DNA of 40,093 bases, from NCBI GenBank assembly GCA_902595175.1, contig CACJPB010000009.1:1-40093 (forward strand). The letters are read 5' to 3'. Positions within the stretch are counted from its first letter, which is position 1. Each line of letters opens with the position of its first letter. Shown here one piece after another: positions 18,472 to 27,292 of this stretch. The notes under the pieces were generated by a model that saw only the letters and a list, made by a program, of their open reading frames with translations, was not told the DNA's origin and did no database searches. This stretch comes from an uncultured Prochlorococcus sp. GTDB lineage: Bacteria; Cyanobacteriota; Cyanobacteriia; PCC-6307; Cyanobiaceae. The position numbers and the translations under genes are program-made.

Positions 18472-19008
18472 TTAAGAACTACTTTTTTCAAGCTCAGTTT
18501 CAATCAAAGGTTGAATTTTATCGAACTCATCATCTTCAACTAATAAGACACCTTTGTCTTTTAATTTGCCAACAATAAAAAAAGGATCTAGTGGTATATA
18601 TAAGCCATATTCTTGGTCAAAAAGATTAAAGTTAACGAGCAATTCATAACTCTCACTATCATCATCGACGTAATCTTCTTCTAATTCATCGTAAATTGGT
18701 TCTTCAAGTTCTCCTGATACTGTTAATGTAACTGCTGATCTAATAAGTCTTAAATCATGTTCTTGAAGGACTGCTTCAGCATTTTTTAGTATTTGTTCAT
18801 TTTTATCTATTTTCTCAATTAGTTCAGGTTCATCTTTTTCATTTATCTTAAAAAGACTTACTGGTGTATCAACTGGCGTTAATAAAGCATATTCTTGGCC
18901 TTCAACATTTACTAATTGTTCAAGATAACAAAATAGCTCGTTTCCATTTGAGTCATTTAATAAAAGAGTCTGTGCATCATAATTATCATTTGAATTAGCT
19001 TCTTTCAT
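18472..19008 (-). CDS. DUF3727/DUF1292 protein
   Basis: A 178-residue acidic cyanobacterial protein. The first part resembles DUF1292 (ELFCYLEQLVNVEGQEYALLTPVDTPV). A central helical stretch and a very acidic linker (LEEDYVDDDSESYE) follow. The second half is the DUF3727 domain, with FNLFDQEYGLYIPLDPFF. Family members are found in cyanobacteria and chloroplasts, with no assigned biochemical role that I can state. No membrane segment or signal peptide. It lies 26 nt downstream of ruvX and 5 nt upstream of the HAD phosphatase gene on the same strand, so these genes are probably expressed together. Confidence 0.85.
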   Translation of the reverse strand: MKEANSNDNYDAQTLLLNDSNGNELFCYLEQLVNVEGQEYALLTPVDTPVSLFKINEKDEPELIEKIDKNEQILKNAEAVLQEHDLRLIRSAVTLTVSGELEEPIYDELEEDYVDDDSESYELLVNFNLFDQEYGLYIPLDPFFIVGKLKDKGVLLVEDDEFDKIQPLIETELEKSSS

Positions 19009-19034
19009 TTAAAAATTATCTATCCTTTTTAATA

Positions 19035-19496
19035 CTAATATTTTATCTGAAGTTTACCAGCTATTTCTTCTAATTCAGGACCTTCTTCGATCCATTGTTC
19101 AAGTATTATTTTTGCTGAAAAACTATCAATCAATCCGGATTTATCTTTTTGTATTCCAAATCTTTCTGAAGATTCCCAAGTTGAACTATGTTCGTTGACA
19201 TAAGAAAATGGAAGCTTTAATTCATTTGAAAGTAATTGACCGTAATTTTTACAGTCAATAGCTTGAGCGGTCATTTGACCTTCCTCATCTAGCGGAATAC
19301 CCACAATAAAACCAGTCAAATTAAATTCATTTATATAATTTCTAATGATTTTAATCTCTTGATTATTTTCAAATCGTTTTACTGCTGGAAGTATATTTGA
19401 TGTTATGCAGAGGGGATCACAATAAGCTAATCCTATTCTTTTGGTACCTATATCCAAACTCAAAATTGACTTGGCTTTGGGTTTGCAAAATTTCAT
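19035..19496 (-). CDS. ruvX: RuvX/YqgF-family nuclease (putative Holliday junction resolvase)
   Basis: RNase H-like fold of 153 residues, family linked to Holliday junction resolution and to pre-16S rRNA end processing. The first acidic residue is in [13 protein letters not shown]. The second region, usually DERLT, reads NEHSST (Glu kept, Asp and Arg lost). The third acidic residue is in [14 protein letters not shown] near the end. So the three presumed acidic catalytic positions remain while the surrounding motif is altered. The ATG overlaps the stop of the upstream GNAT-like gene by 4 nt. Confidence 0.9.
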   Translation of the reverse strand: MKFCKPKAKSILSLDIGTKRIGLAYCDPLCITSNILPAVKRFENNQEIKIIRNYINEFNLTGFIVGIPLDEEGQMTAQAIDCKNYGQLLSNELKLPFSYVNEHSSTWESSERFGIQKDKSGLIDSFSAKIILEQWIEEGPELEEIAGKLQIKY

Positions 19497-20548
19497 TTTG
19501 TTTTTAATGGAAAAGGAGATGGATATGGATTACCTTGTGGACTTAATTTTTCAAAGATTGATTCCAAAGATTGATTTATTATATTTACTTGCTTGGCCTC
19601 ATTCTTAATTATTGTATTCCTAATAAGAATTATTTCTTGATTTTTTTCATTGAAATTACACTCTTCAAGAAAAACATTTAATTGAGAATTTTCTTTATAG
19701 GTTTTTAAATATGAAACAGGTGATTTTTCAAAAAATCTTTTTACAAATTCTTTTAAAATAGAATTGAATCTCTTATCCCAATATCTACTTGTAGTTAAAG
19801 TATAAATTTCTTCATTTTGATAATTAATATCTTTTAAAATTGTACATAAAACTGAATTTTCATATATTAAGGCACCACTCTTAGAGTTATTTCTTTTAAG
19901 AATGTCGTCTTGATCAAAATCTAAAATATTTCTTATTAAAGGAGATTGATTTGATCTTATGAAATTAACTATTTTTAATATATTTTTTTTATTAATATTT
20001 TGGAATTCATTAATTAATGTATAGGTATTGGTATTTTGATTTTTAGGTTTATTTTGATCAGAACCATCCCAAAGGATTATCTCTCCTAAAGGTTGAAAGC
20101 CTAATTCTCTTGAGTTTGATATGAGGTCAACATTATTTATATCTGAATTAATTATCCAACTTGAAGTTTTGATTTCTTTTATTGAGATAGATTTTTTTAT
20201 CAATCCTAAAGTTAATTGTTTATCGGTTAAAGAACACTTGCTGTTAATCAACTTGGGCTTAGATATTTTTAAGCAACTCTTTTTTTTGTTTAAAGGGAAA
20301 ATATTCAAATAACCAATAATTTCGTTTCCATATATAGCAATTATGCATTTATTTTTATTTTTCTTAAGATTATTCAAGAAGATTTTTAAGTCATCAAAGG
20401 TATTGATAATTGCCATCTTTAAAAACCAATTATTCAATTCCTTATTTTTAATATCTATTAAAAGATTAATGTGCCGTATATGGAGTTCTTCAAAAGTTAC
20501 TTCCATTCCTTTTTTAGATTGAAAAGAATAAGAGGTATCTTTTTTCAT
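19493..20548 (-). CDS. GNAT-like conserved hypothetical protein
   Basis: A 351-residue soluble protein, Lys/Asn-rich. The segment [18 protein letters not shown] (about 67-84) resembles the central strands of GNAT acetyltransferases, where the acetyl-CoA site follows. The helix after [15 protein letters not shown] also fits a GNAT C-terminal strand. A second half (about 185-330) may be a further domain of similar design. I see no clear acetyl-CoA pyrophosphate loop (R/Q-x-x-G-x-G/A), so enzymatic activity is uncertain. The start codon follows the CofE-like stop with no gap and the stop overlaps ruvX by 4 nt, so it is embedded in the operon. Confidence 0.7.
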   Translation of the reverse strand: MKKDTSYSFQSKKGMEVTFEELHIRHINLLIDIKNKELNNWFLKMAIINTFDDLKIFLNNLKKNKNKCIIAIYGNEIIGYLNIFPLNKKKSCLKISKPKLINSKCSLTDKQLTLGLIKKSISIKEIKTSSWIINSDINNVDLISNSRELGFQPLGEIILWDGSDQNKPKNQNTNTYTLINEFQNINKKNILKIVNFIRSNQSPLIRNILDFDQDDILKRNNSKSGALIYENSVLCTILKDINYQNEEIYTLTTSRYWDKRFNSILKEFVKRFFEKSPVSYLKTYKENSQLNVFLEECNFNEKNQEIILIRNTIIKNEAKQVNIINQSLESIFEKLSPQGNPYPSPFPLKTK

Positions 20549-21715
20549 TTACTTTTTTTCTCTTATTAATACTATAGGGGTTTTTTCATCTCCATTGCCA
20601 GCTGGATTAGATAATAAGTTTTTTTTAAGTATTTTATTTACTTTTTTATTTGAACTTGCTAAGACTTTCACACCTCCAAGATCATTAACATCGACAACAG
20701 CAACATCTATATTTAGATATTTCGAGACCTCCTTACAAAATAAATCCGCATTGAGAGGACCCATAACTATACTCTTGTCGTAAGGGGTAACTGTGCCGCT
20801 TATATCATCAATGAGGGATGATTCTGAACCAGTTAACCTATAAAACATACCTTTAATCCTAACTAATTTGAAGAGATATCCAACAAATAGAGCAAGGGTT
20901 ATTCTTGTGACTCCGATTCTATTTATTAATAATTGCATGCCGCAAGCTGTTGCGAGACTGCTTGTAGGGTGAAAAAAATAACATAAAGCTTTCGAAAATA
21001 AACTATATTCTAAATTTTGAGGGGAAATATATCTATTTTGCATAATCGCTAGCGGACTCTCACCGATAGTTAAAATATCATTTTTTTCTACAATTCCTTT
21101 GCAGTATTCAATCACAGTATTTACTGGGTTATCAAAGCAACCAAGTAAATCAGTTTTAATAGCAAAAGCTTTATATTTATTATTTATTGGAATTTCAAAA
21201 ACTTCTCTCGCCCTTTGTTTTTGACCATCTAAATTAATTAAGAAACAATCCTTATTATTTGAAATACCAAAGTGTCCATAGTTCTCCCAATATATTTTTA
21301 ACCATAGATATTTTATTTTTTTTCTAAAATTATCATTGCTAAATTTATAAATGATTCTTACAAATAATTCTGAATTTGACTTGATAATTGTTGTTGGCCA
21401 GTAATTATTTAAATTCTTTATTTTATTATTTTCATATATGTAAATATCTTCTTGATAATTAAAATTTTGGCAATATTCGTTACCTTTACTTTTAAAAAAA
21501 TCTAATTCAAATTTTATATTAGAAACCATCGTCTCTTTGGTTTTACTTTTATTAGTTATTTTTAAATCAATAATTAATTCCTTTAAACCATCCTTTTTTT
21601 TGATTTTGTAATTTACAGGTACCAGATTTAACTTTGATTTGGGTGAGTTTTTAATATATAAATCTGAAATAATTAAAAAAATTAAAATAACTAAGAAGAT
21701 ATTTATTAATATCAT
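20549..21715 (-). CDS. Membrane-anchored CofE-like (F420-0:gamma-glutamyl ligase-like) protein
   Basis: A 388-residue protein starting with one hydrophobic helix (ILINIFLVILIFLIISDLYI), probably a membrane anchor. The middle, about 30-160, is a polar beta-rich region. The C-terminal half resembles the CofE fold: AIKTDLLGCFDNP, a KNDILTIGESPLAIMQ strand, a VDVNDLGG segment and the terminal SNPAGNGDEKTP in place of the family's DPTGYGQ-type loop. True CofE adds glutamates to coenzyme F420. Cyanobacteria of this kind are not known to make F420, and the other F420 genes are not in this window, so the substrate is unknown. Ten nt upstream is the thioredoxin-fold gene. Confidence 0.65.
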   Translation of the reverse strand: MILINIFLVILIFLIISDLYIKNSPKSKLNLVPVNYKIKKKDGLKELIIDLKITNKSKTKETMVSNIKFELDFFKSKGNEYCQNFNYQEDIYIYENNKIKNLNNYWPTTIIKSNSELFVRIIYKFSNDNFRKKIKYLWLKIYWENYGHFGISNNKDCFLINLDGQKQRAREVFEIPINNKYKAFAIKTDLLGCFDNPVNTVIEYCKGIVEKNDILTIGESPLAIMQNRYISPQNLEYSLFSKALCYFFHPTSSLATACGMQLLINRIGVTRITLALFVGYLFKLVRIKGMFYRLTGSESSLIDDISGTVTPYDKSIVMGPLNADLFCKEVSKYLNIDVAVVDVNDLGGVKVLASSNKKVNKILKKNLLSNPAGNGDEKTPIVLIREKK

Positions 21716-21724
21716 TTTTTTTAA

Positions 21725-22267
21725 TTAATTTTTATTTTTATTTTCAGAAATAATACTGTTGTATTCATTAAAACTTTCTACAGAAAATGTCGTGTCTTCT
21801 ATATCAATTCCTTTTAGTTCTCCTATAACTTTGTTTAATTCATCGATATTAATTATTCCATTTTTATCAAATTTAACTTCACCATCACTATTTAAAATAA
21901 TGGTTTGTGGAATTAATCCGTTCCAATAATAATTAGGATCATTTCTAAGATCAGACTTTTCTTTATCCTGTAATTCATCAGTAGTTAGAGCAATGATATC
22001 TATATTATTTCTCCATATCAAATCTAAACCGGATATTATCGGAGCCATAGCTTTACTATCCGAGCTGTCGTCAAGATAAAAAAATAAAACTGCAACTCTT
22101 TTATTTTTTAATGATTCCTGAAGATTTTTCTGGGGAGGAACTATAGCCCCATTACCTGCGTATATTGGGAAAATGTTGCCATCGTAACTATCAGTATCTC
22201 TAGAAGCATTTGCTTTAAACGGGCTTAAGAAAATTAATGCTATTAGGATCCATTGAATTATTTTCAT
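21725..22267 (-). CDS. Exported thioredoxin-fold protein without CxxC
   Basis: A 180-residue protein with a signal peptide (IIQWILIALIFLSPFKANA, probable cleavage after ANA near residue 21). The mature part has a thioredoxin-like layout: VAVLFFYLDDSSDSKAMAP where the redox helix would start, then a DIIALTTDEL strand, a GLIPQTIIL segment with the cis-Pro, and a VKFDKNG turn. The position of the CxxC motif holds DSSDSK, so it cannot be a dithiol oxidoreductase. Most likely it works in the thylakoid lumen or periplasm as a structural or assembly factor, which is an inference from location and fold. It lies 9 nt before the CofE-like gene. Confidence 0.72.
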   Translation of the reverse strand: MKIIQWILIALIFLSPFKANASRDTDSYDGNIFPIYAGNGAIVPPQKNLQESLKNKRVAVLFFYLDDSSDSKAMAPIISGLDLIWRNNIDIIALTTDELQDKEKSDLRNDPNYYWNGLIPQTIILNSDGEVKFDKNGIINIDELNKVIGELKGIDIEDTTFSVESFNEYNSIISENKNKN

Positions 22268-22281
22268 TAAAGTTTAATAAC

Positions 22282-23898
22282 TTACTTTGAACTTGATCTC
22301 CCTAATCCTTGAAGGATTCCTTTCCCCACTAAACCGATAGCTTTGCCAACGACTTTTGTAAGGAAAGTTACGAAAAGATTACCGATATATCTTACAGCAA
22401 TTTCTAACTGCGGTGCTACGGCATCTCTTATCTCAACTAACAATGTAACTTGTTTTTGTAGCCATTCTAGATTCTCTAATTCTTTCTCCCTATTTTCATT
22501 TTTAAAGTAACGGGTAAATTTTTTATCGATAATATCAATATATTCTCGTTTACTCTCATACAAGTAGATAGGCATATAAATATAGTCATGCCAGCGATTG
22601 TAGTTATTAATATTATTTCTAAATCTTTCAAAATTTCTTGTCGATTGTAATTCGGGATTTATAAGTACAGTTCTTAATTCAGGCCAAGAAGAACAAATAT
22701 TAAAGATTTCAGAAGCTAATAAATTACAGTTCCTTATTGTCCAGTTCGAAATAATATTTTCAAGGATCAAAAACGATTCTGTTTCATATAGAGGGATTAA
22801 TTTTCCATCATAGTCAAGAGCTTCATTTTTAATAATTGGCTCAATAAACATAATTGATTCATGTGATTCTCTATCTATCTCTTCGCAACTTACCTCACTA
22901 TAAATAAAATCATTTATTGAAATAGATTCGCCTCCTTTTTTTAATCGAAAATAACTGTCTGTGATATTTGAAATTGTATTAACTTTAAGTTCTTTTATAA
23001 GAGAATTTAAATCATCTTTAAAATCTTTCTCCTTATAGTTTTCCTTAATATTTTTGACTAAATTATCTAGCTCATCTAACATTTTGCAAATTAGTCGCGA
23101 AATGAATTCTTTCTTTATTCCAGAGAGAATTATTGATGAATTATTAAATTCAACCTGTAAGTTAGTTGAGCTATACCTTTCTTTGAGTCTATCTAAAATC
23201 AAATTCCATATTTCTGCGGTGTTTTTATCTTTAATGAAAACAGTATTCTTATTTTCAAGATTAATTTTATTTTCAGTGTAAACTGCCTCTGTATAAAGTT
23301 CTAGTGAATTACCCCATAAGAAAATTAGAAAAGATTTTGCAGTAATAAGTTCTCTTAATCTTCCTTTTAAAATGAATTTATAAAATTCTGGTGTTGAATC
23401 AGAGTTGACATATTTGAATATATAGTTAATTTCAGAATCTATTTGTTTAAGACCTGAAGTTAGAATTTTTTGACTAAAAGAGAGAGGCTTATTTTTGTTT
23501 AATTGAACTCGGGAATTATTTTCAATATCAAATACCCTGCCTCCATTTAAAATGGTATCAATAGATTCAAGAACTTTTTCTGCACTGGGATTTAAAAGAA
23601 AACCTTCAGCATTTAACGATGGAGGGGTATTTGCTTCATAAACAAGTTCCCCAGAGAGAATTATAAGAAACTTTGACTCATTATATCTTTCTCTTAATTT
23701 TAATAATTCTAACCTTATAAGATCTTCTGATTGGAAATTAAGAACATTCCATATAACTAAATCTGGAGTTTTATCACCTGTTCCATTATTAAAATTAATT
23801 TCTAAATTTTGGTCTAGTGATGTTAACTTAAGCGATAATGATTCTGCTATTAAGCTTGGAGCAATAATCAATATCGATTTTTTTGAAATTAATTCCAA
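22282..23898 (-). CDS. DUF3685/Ycf55-like protein with degenerate receiver domain
   Basis: A 538-residue cyanobacterial/plastid family protein. The N-terminal 125 residues follow a response-regulator receiver pattern (ILIIAPSLIAESLSLKL, LVIWNVLN, FLIILSG, GFLLNPSAEKVLESI, NGGRVFDI). The phosphoacceptor Asp is replaced in VIWN and the conserved Lys is gone from the FLLNP strand, so phosphorelay is unlikely. The remainder is the DUF3685 region, mainly helical, with a C-terminal hydrophobic stretch (IGNLFVTFLTKVVGKAIGLV) that might touch the membrane. Function is not established. Fifteen nt before the thioredoxin-fold gene, it may share its transcript. Confidence 0.82.
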   Translation of the reverse strand: MELISKKSILIIAPSLIAESLSLKLTSLDQNLEINFNNGTGDKTPDLVIWNVLNFQSEDLIRLELLKLRERYNESKFLIILSGELVYEANTPPSLNAEGFLLNPSAEKVLESIDTILNGGRVFDIENNSRVQLNKNKPLSFSQKILTSGLKQIDSEINYIFKYVNSDSTPEFYKFILKGRLRELITAKSFLIFLWGNSLELYTEAVYTENKINLENKNTVFIKDKNTAEIWNLILDRLKERYSSTNLQVEFNNSSIILSGIKKEFISRLICKMLDELDNLVKNIKENYKEKDFKDDLNSLIKELKVNTISNITDSYFRLKKGGESISINDFIYSEVSCEEIDRESHESIMFIEPIIKNEALDYDGKLIPLYETESFLILENIISNWTIRNCNLLASEIFNICSSWPELRTVLINPELQSTRNFERFRNNINNYNRWHDYIYMPIYLYESKREYIDIIDKKFTRYFKNENREKELENLEWLQKQVTLLVEIRDAVAPQLEIAVRYIGNLFVTFLTKVVGKAIGLVGKGILQGLGRSSSK

Positions 23899-23977
23899 GA
23901 CTAGATTTCTTATCTCTTATACAAAATTAACTAACAATTACTGCAAACACCAGCCTTAAATCAATTTTTATACTCTT

Positions 23978-24745
23978 TTAAGCGTAGTAATTTGTGTTTA
24001 AATCAATTTCATTTAATCTCTCTTCTGACAATACATTATTCGCTTCGTTTATCGTGAATTTATTTTCATATAGAGCTTTACCTACTATTACTCCAAATAG
24101 TCCAGAGTTTTCAAATTTTACTAACGATAATAAATCAGAAATTGAACCAACACCTCCTGAAGCTATTACTGGAATATCTGTAATTTCAAGTATGCTTTTT
24201 ATGAATTCTTCATTTGTCCCTTCTAAAGTCCCATCTGTATTTATATCTGTAACAATAAAACTAGCAATTTTTAATGAAGAAAACTCCTTTACTAGATCTG
24301 TGGCAAAAATATTAGATTGCTCAAGCCACCCCCTTGTACTAACTTTTCCATCTTTTGCATCTATCCCAACAATTATCCTTCCAGGAAATTTATTTGATAA
24401 GTCTTTAACTAGTTCTTTATTTTCTATTGCAGAGGTTCCCATGATAACTTTCTCAATACCATAAGAAAATAATTGTTCTATCCTTTCTTGAGACCTTATA
24501 CCCCCACCTATTTGAATAGGTATGTTAACTGTTTTTGCAATCTTTTTTATTGATTTATCGTTTGTTGGGGATCCAGTTTTTGCAGCATCCAAATCAACTA
24601 TATGTATATATTTTGCTCCTTCGCTTTCCCAAAATTTAGCTTGCTCATGAGGCTCTTTTGTGAAGTCTTTTCTTTTATTAAAGTCGCCTTTAAAAAGCCT
24701 TACACACTTACCATTCATTAAATCAATTGCTGGTATTAGGTCCAT
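23978..24745 (-). CDS. hisA: Phosphoribosylformimino-5-aminoimidazole carboxamide ribotide isomerase
   Basis: Amadori-type isomerase of histidine synthesis, (beta/alpha)8 barrel. The start MDLIPAIDLMNGKCVRL carries the first catalytic Asp (Asp8), and IVGIDAKDGKVSTRGW carries the second. Phosphate-binding loops are visible as IQIGGGIRS and VIASGGVGS. The length, 255 aa, is normal. It is the first gene of the long minus-strand series, 79 nt upstream of the DUF3685 gene and divergent from the CSP41-like gene, with a 92-nt shared promoter region. Confidence 0.97.
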   Translation of the reverse strand: MDLIPAIDLMNGKCVRLFKGDFNKRKDFTKEPHEQAKFWESEGAKYIHIVDLDAAKTGSPTNDKSIKKIAKTVNIPIQIGGGIRSQERIEQLFSYGIEKVIMGTSAIENKELVKDLSNKFPGRIIVGIDAKDGKVSTRGWLEQSNIFATDLVKEFSSLKIASFIVTDINTDGTLEGTNEEFIKSILEITDIPVIASGGVGSISDLLSLVKFENSGLFGVIVGKALYENKFTINEANNVLSEERLNEIDLNTNYYA

Positions 24746-24837
24746 AGAATCATCCTTTTCATTAATTACTTATTAGTAGTACTATTCAATATGTAATTCT
24801 ATTTAAGATTACTACTTCAGTTAAATATTTTTTGAAT

Positions 24838-25758
24838 ATGAAAATTCTTGTAATGGGTGGCACTAGATTTGTTGGCAAGTCTTTGGTTGGAAAGTTATTA
24901 AGTAAAAATTATGATATTGATATTTTCACGAGAGGTAATAAAAGTAATCCTGAAAAAACAAATTTAATTAAGGGTGATAGAAATAATTCAGAAGATATCG
25001 TCAAGCTAAGAAATAAAAAGTATGATGTTGTTTTTGATATTTCTGGACGAGAGTTAGAACAAACTAAACTTCTTATAGAAAATTTAGATAATTCTTTCCA
25101 GAGATATATATATGTAAGCTCTGCAGGTGTTTATAAAGATAATTCTGAACTACCCTTATCCGAAGTTGATCCAATTGATCCAGAAAGTAGGCACAAAGGA
25201 AAGTTTGAGACAGAAAATTGGTTAAAAAAACAAAAAATTCCTTTTACAAGTTTTAGACCTACTTATATTTATGGACCAGGAAATTATAATAAAATTGAAA
25301 ATTGGTTTTTTGAAAGGTTATTTTCTAAAAAATCTATACCAATCCCTGGTGACGGTTCTTTAATTACTCAGCTAGGCCATGTTTCGGATCTAACAGATGT
25401 AATGATTAGGTGCATAAATTTTGAAAATTCCAGAAATAATATTTACAATTGTTCAGGTGAAAAAGGAGTAACAATAAAGGGTTTAATCTTTTTCTGTGCG
25501 AAAGTTCTTGGATTAAACCAAAATGAGATTTCTTTAAGAACATTTGATTATCAAAAATTAGATCCTAAGTCTCGAAAGGGATTTCCAATTAGATTAAATC
25601 ATTATCAGACTGATATCTCTAAGATAAAACGTGATTTAGAATGGGCGCCAACTTTTGATTTACTTAACGGTCTAAAGGATAGTTTTGTGAATGATTTTAA
25701 TAATAAAATGAGTGAGGAGTTTGATGAAAATTCAGATAATATTCTTTTTAATTCTTAA
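24838..25758 (+). CDS. CSP41-like NAD-dependent epimerase/dehydratase
   Basis: An extended/atypical SDR of 306 residues. The Rossmann motif is MGGTRFVG at residues 5-12. YIYVSSAGVY and SFRPTYIYGPGNY follow the pattern of chloroplast stem-loop binding protein CSP41, an RNA-binding and RNA-cleaving SDR relative. The typical catalytic YxxxK is not evident after the SSAGVY strand (the Lys occurs in RHKGKFETE), which also fits CSP41-like proteins rather than a sugar epimerase. I chose the ATG at 24838; an upstream TTG at 24832 would add two residues. The 3' end overlaps the convergent pgsA stop by 27 nt. Confidence 0.85.
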   Translation: MKILVMGGTRFVGKSLVGKLLSKNYDIDIFTRGNKSNPEKTNLIKGDRNNSEDIVKLRNKKYDVVFDISGRELEQTKLLIENLDNSFQRYIYVSSAGVYKDNSELPLSEVDPIDPESRHKGKFETENWLKKQKIPFTSFRPTYIYGPGNYNKIENWFFERLFSKKSIPIPGDGSLITQLGHVSDLTDVMIRCINFENSRNNIYNCSGEKGVTIKGLIFFCAKVLGLNQNEISLRTFDYQKLDPKSRKGFPIRLNHYQTDISKIKRDLEWAPTFDLLNGLKDSFVNDFNNKMSEEFDENSDNILFNS

Positions 25759-26238
25759 ATAGCCTAATAAAGTAACTAAGGTCAGGATGAATCCTAACCA
25801 ATAAAAAATTAAAGCCAAATTATTCAATAAGGTAATTTTTAATGGTGTAAAGAAGGTAATTACTGAAATAAAAAAGAAAAATGTTTTATATTTTCCTAAC
25901 ATTGATGCTGGTAAACCGTCTTTTGTAGAGTTTCTTAAGCTAGAGATAATTAATTCTCTAAATAAAATTAATGACAAAGACCAGAAGGGTATAAAATTAT
26001 TCTTACAAAGGAAGGTCAAAGGAATTAAATAGAATACTTTATCGCTTAAGGGATCAAGGATAGCTCCTAATCTGGTTTTAAGATTAAATTTCCTTGCAAT
26101 TAACCCGTCAAAATAATCAGTTAAACCTCCAATAATAATCAATATAAAGACATAAAAAGGTCTGTTAATTTCTAAAAAAAGTATTAATGGAAATACAAGG
26201 AAAAGGCGAGATATCGATAATAAATTGGGAATATTCAA
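25732..26238 (-). CDS. pgsA: CDP-diacylglycerol-glycerol-3-phosphate 3-phosphatidyltransferase
   Basis: Makes phosphatidylglycerolphosphate, the precursor of phosphatidylglycerol, which thylakoid photosystems need. The CDP-alcohol phosphotransferase signature is complete: D-G-x2-A-R-x8-G-x3-D-x3-D in FDGLIARKFNLKTRLG followed by AILDPLSDK. Several hydrophobic helices surround it. I placed the start at a TTG that gives NIPNLLSISR, which matches the normal PgsA N-terminus. Another TTG at 26271 would add 11 residues and no ATG is available. The 3' end overlaps the convergent CSP41-like gene by 27 nt. Confidence 0.9.
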   Translation of the reverse strand: MNIPNLLSISRLFLVFPLILFLEINRPFYVFILIIIGGLTDYFDGLIARKFNLKTRLGAILDPLSDKVFYLIPLTFLCKNNFIPFWSLSLILFRELIISSLRNSTKDGLPASMLGKYKTFFFFISVITFFTPLKITLLNNLALIFYWLGFILTLVTLLGYLRIKKNII

Positions 26239-26455
26239 TGCCAAATTTTTTAGATTTTTTCTTAATAACAAATTAGTTTTTGTATATAAAAAATATATTA
26301 CACTCTCAACAAGCTTAAATTTTAATTAGAAATTTTAAATGGTTTTTGATGCTAGATTCTAAAATTTAATTTAAATCTGAATCCTAAAAATTATAAACTC
26401 AACTTCTCTTTATGAATGATGATGTTTTATATTACAAAATTATTCCTTATATCTA

Positions 26456-27094
26456 ATGCAGCCTCATAGCCTAAAGCTATCTCCAGAATCTGATTTGATA
26501 AATTCAATTAAAGAATATTCTTTATCGAATAATTTATACGGGTATGTTTCTGGAGTAGTTGGTAATCTTAGAACAGTTTGCATTCAATGCCCAGGAAATC
26601 AAGAGATAAATAAATTTGAAGGAAATCTAGAGATAGTTTCTTTAAACGGACATTTTAATAAGGGAGATGTTCATTTGCATTTGAGTTTTGCAGATGAGGG
26701 ATGTAATGTGTTTGGCGGGCATCTAGAGGAGGGATGCATTGTAAAAAAAGGTACTGATATATTTTTACTTTCTTTTGAACAGAAAATTATTAATATCTCA
26801 AATCACGATTTAATCACTAATGAATCTCGTGTAAAAGCATATATTTTAAAGGATTGTCCTTGGTCTAAAAGAGCAATTAGGTTGCTTAATTCTTTGTCTG
26901 TCCCTCATGAAGTTACTCTAATAGACAATGATGAGAGCTTTCAAAAAATTATGGCTCAAAGTAGCCATAATACTTTCCCTCAAATATTTTTGGATAATAA
27001 ATTTTTTGGAGGATATGATGAACTTTCAGAACAAGCAAAAGTGGATAACTTAATTTCATTTAAGTATTCTAAATCTTTTAACTATCACGATTAG
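26456..27094 (+). CDS. PPC (DUF296) domain fused to monothiol glutaredoxin
   Basis: Two domains are visible in 212 residues. Residues about 5-115 are a PPC/DUF296 domain: YGYVSGVVGNL at the start, then DVHLHLSFAD and FGGHL with His73, His75 and His89 in the usual metal-binding places. Residues about 125-205 are a glutaredoxin: VKAYILKDCPWSKRA with the active-site motif CPWS (134-137), TFPQIF with the cis-Pro, and FFGGYDEL for glutathione binding. With Ser in place of the second Cys it is a monothiol active site. PPC domains occur in DNA-binding and in unassigned bacterial proteins; the combined role is unknown. Divergent from pgsA across about 200 nt; its end overlaps the next convergent gene by 17 nt. 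Confidence 0.85.
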   Translation: MQPHSLKLSPESDLINSIKEYSLSNNLYGYVSGVVGNLRTVCIQCPGNQEINKFEGNLEIVSLNGHFNKGDVHLHLSFADEGCNVFGGHLEEGCIVKKGTDIFLLSFEQKIINISNHDLITNESRVKAYILKDCPWSKRAIRLLNSLSVPHEVTLIDNDESFQKIMAQSSHNTFPQIFLDNKFFGGYDELSEQAKVDNLISFKYSKSFNYHD

Positions 27095-27266
27095 TAAGCT
27101 TTTCAGCAACTAATTCGTCCTCTAACTGTTTTATTAATCTTGATACGAGACTTTGAAATTCTGGTTGACAACCTTTAAATGCAGCTTTATGTCTTATTGG
27201 CTCATTTCTAGTTCTTAAATCAGTAAGCATTAATTGTAATGCGTCAATTTTGGGATTTATTTTCAT
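27078..27266 (-). CDS. Small conserved hypothetical protein (62 aa)
   Basis: Unrecognised 62-residue soluble protein. It is mostly helical and charged, with a single Cys (HKAAFKGCQPEFQSLVSRL). No membrane helix or signal peptide is visible. Its stop lies inside the end of the convergent PPC-glutaredoxin gene (17-nt overlap), and it lies 26 nt upstream of the SDR gene on the same strand, so it may be co-transcribed with it. The good coding style and the context suggest a real gene. Confidence 0.65.
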   Translation of the reverse strand: MKINPKIDALQLMLTDLRTRNEPIRHKAAFKGCQPEFQSLVSRLIKQLEDELVAEKLTNRDS

Positions 27267-27292
27267 AGTTTTAATTAATATATTTACATCTT

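Noticed and set aside
23994-24464. Plus-strand open frame of 156 residues antisense to hisA
   Set aside because: hisA is certain on the other strand; the frame has no recognisable motif and is a shadow.
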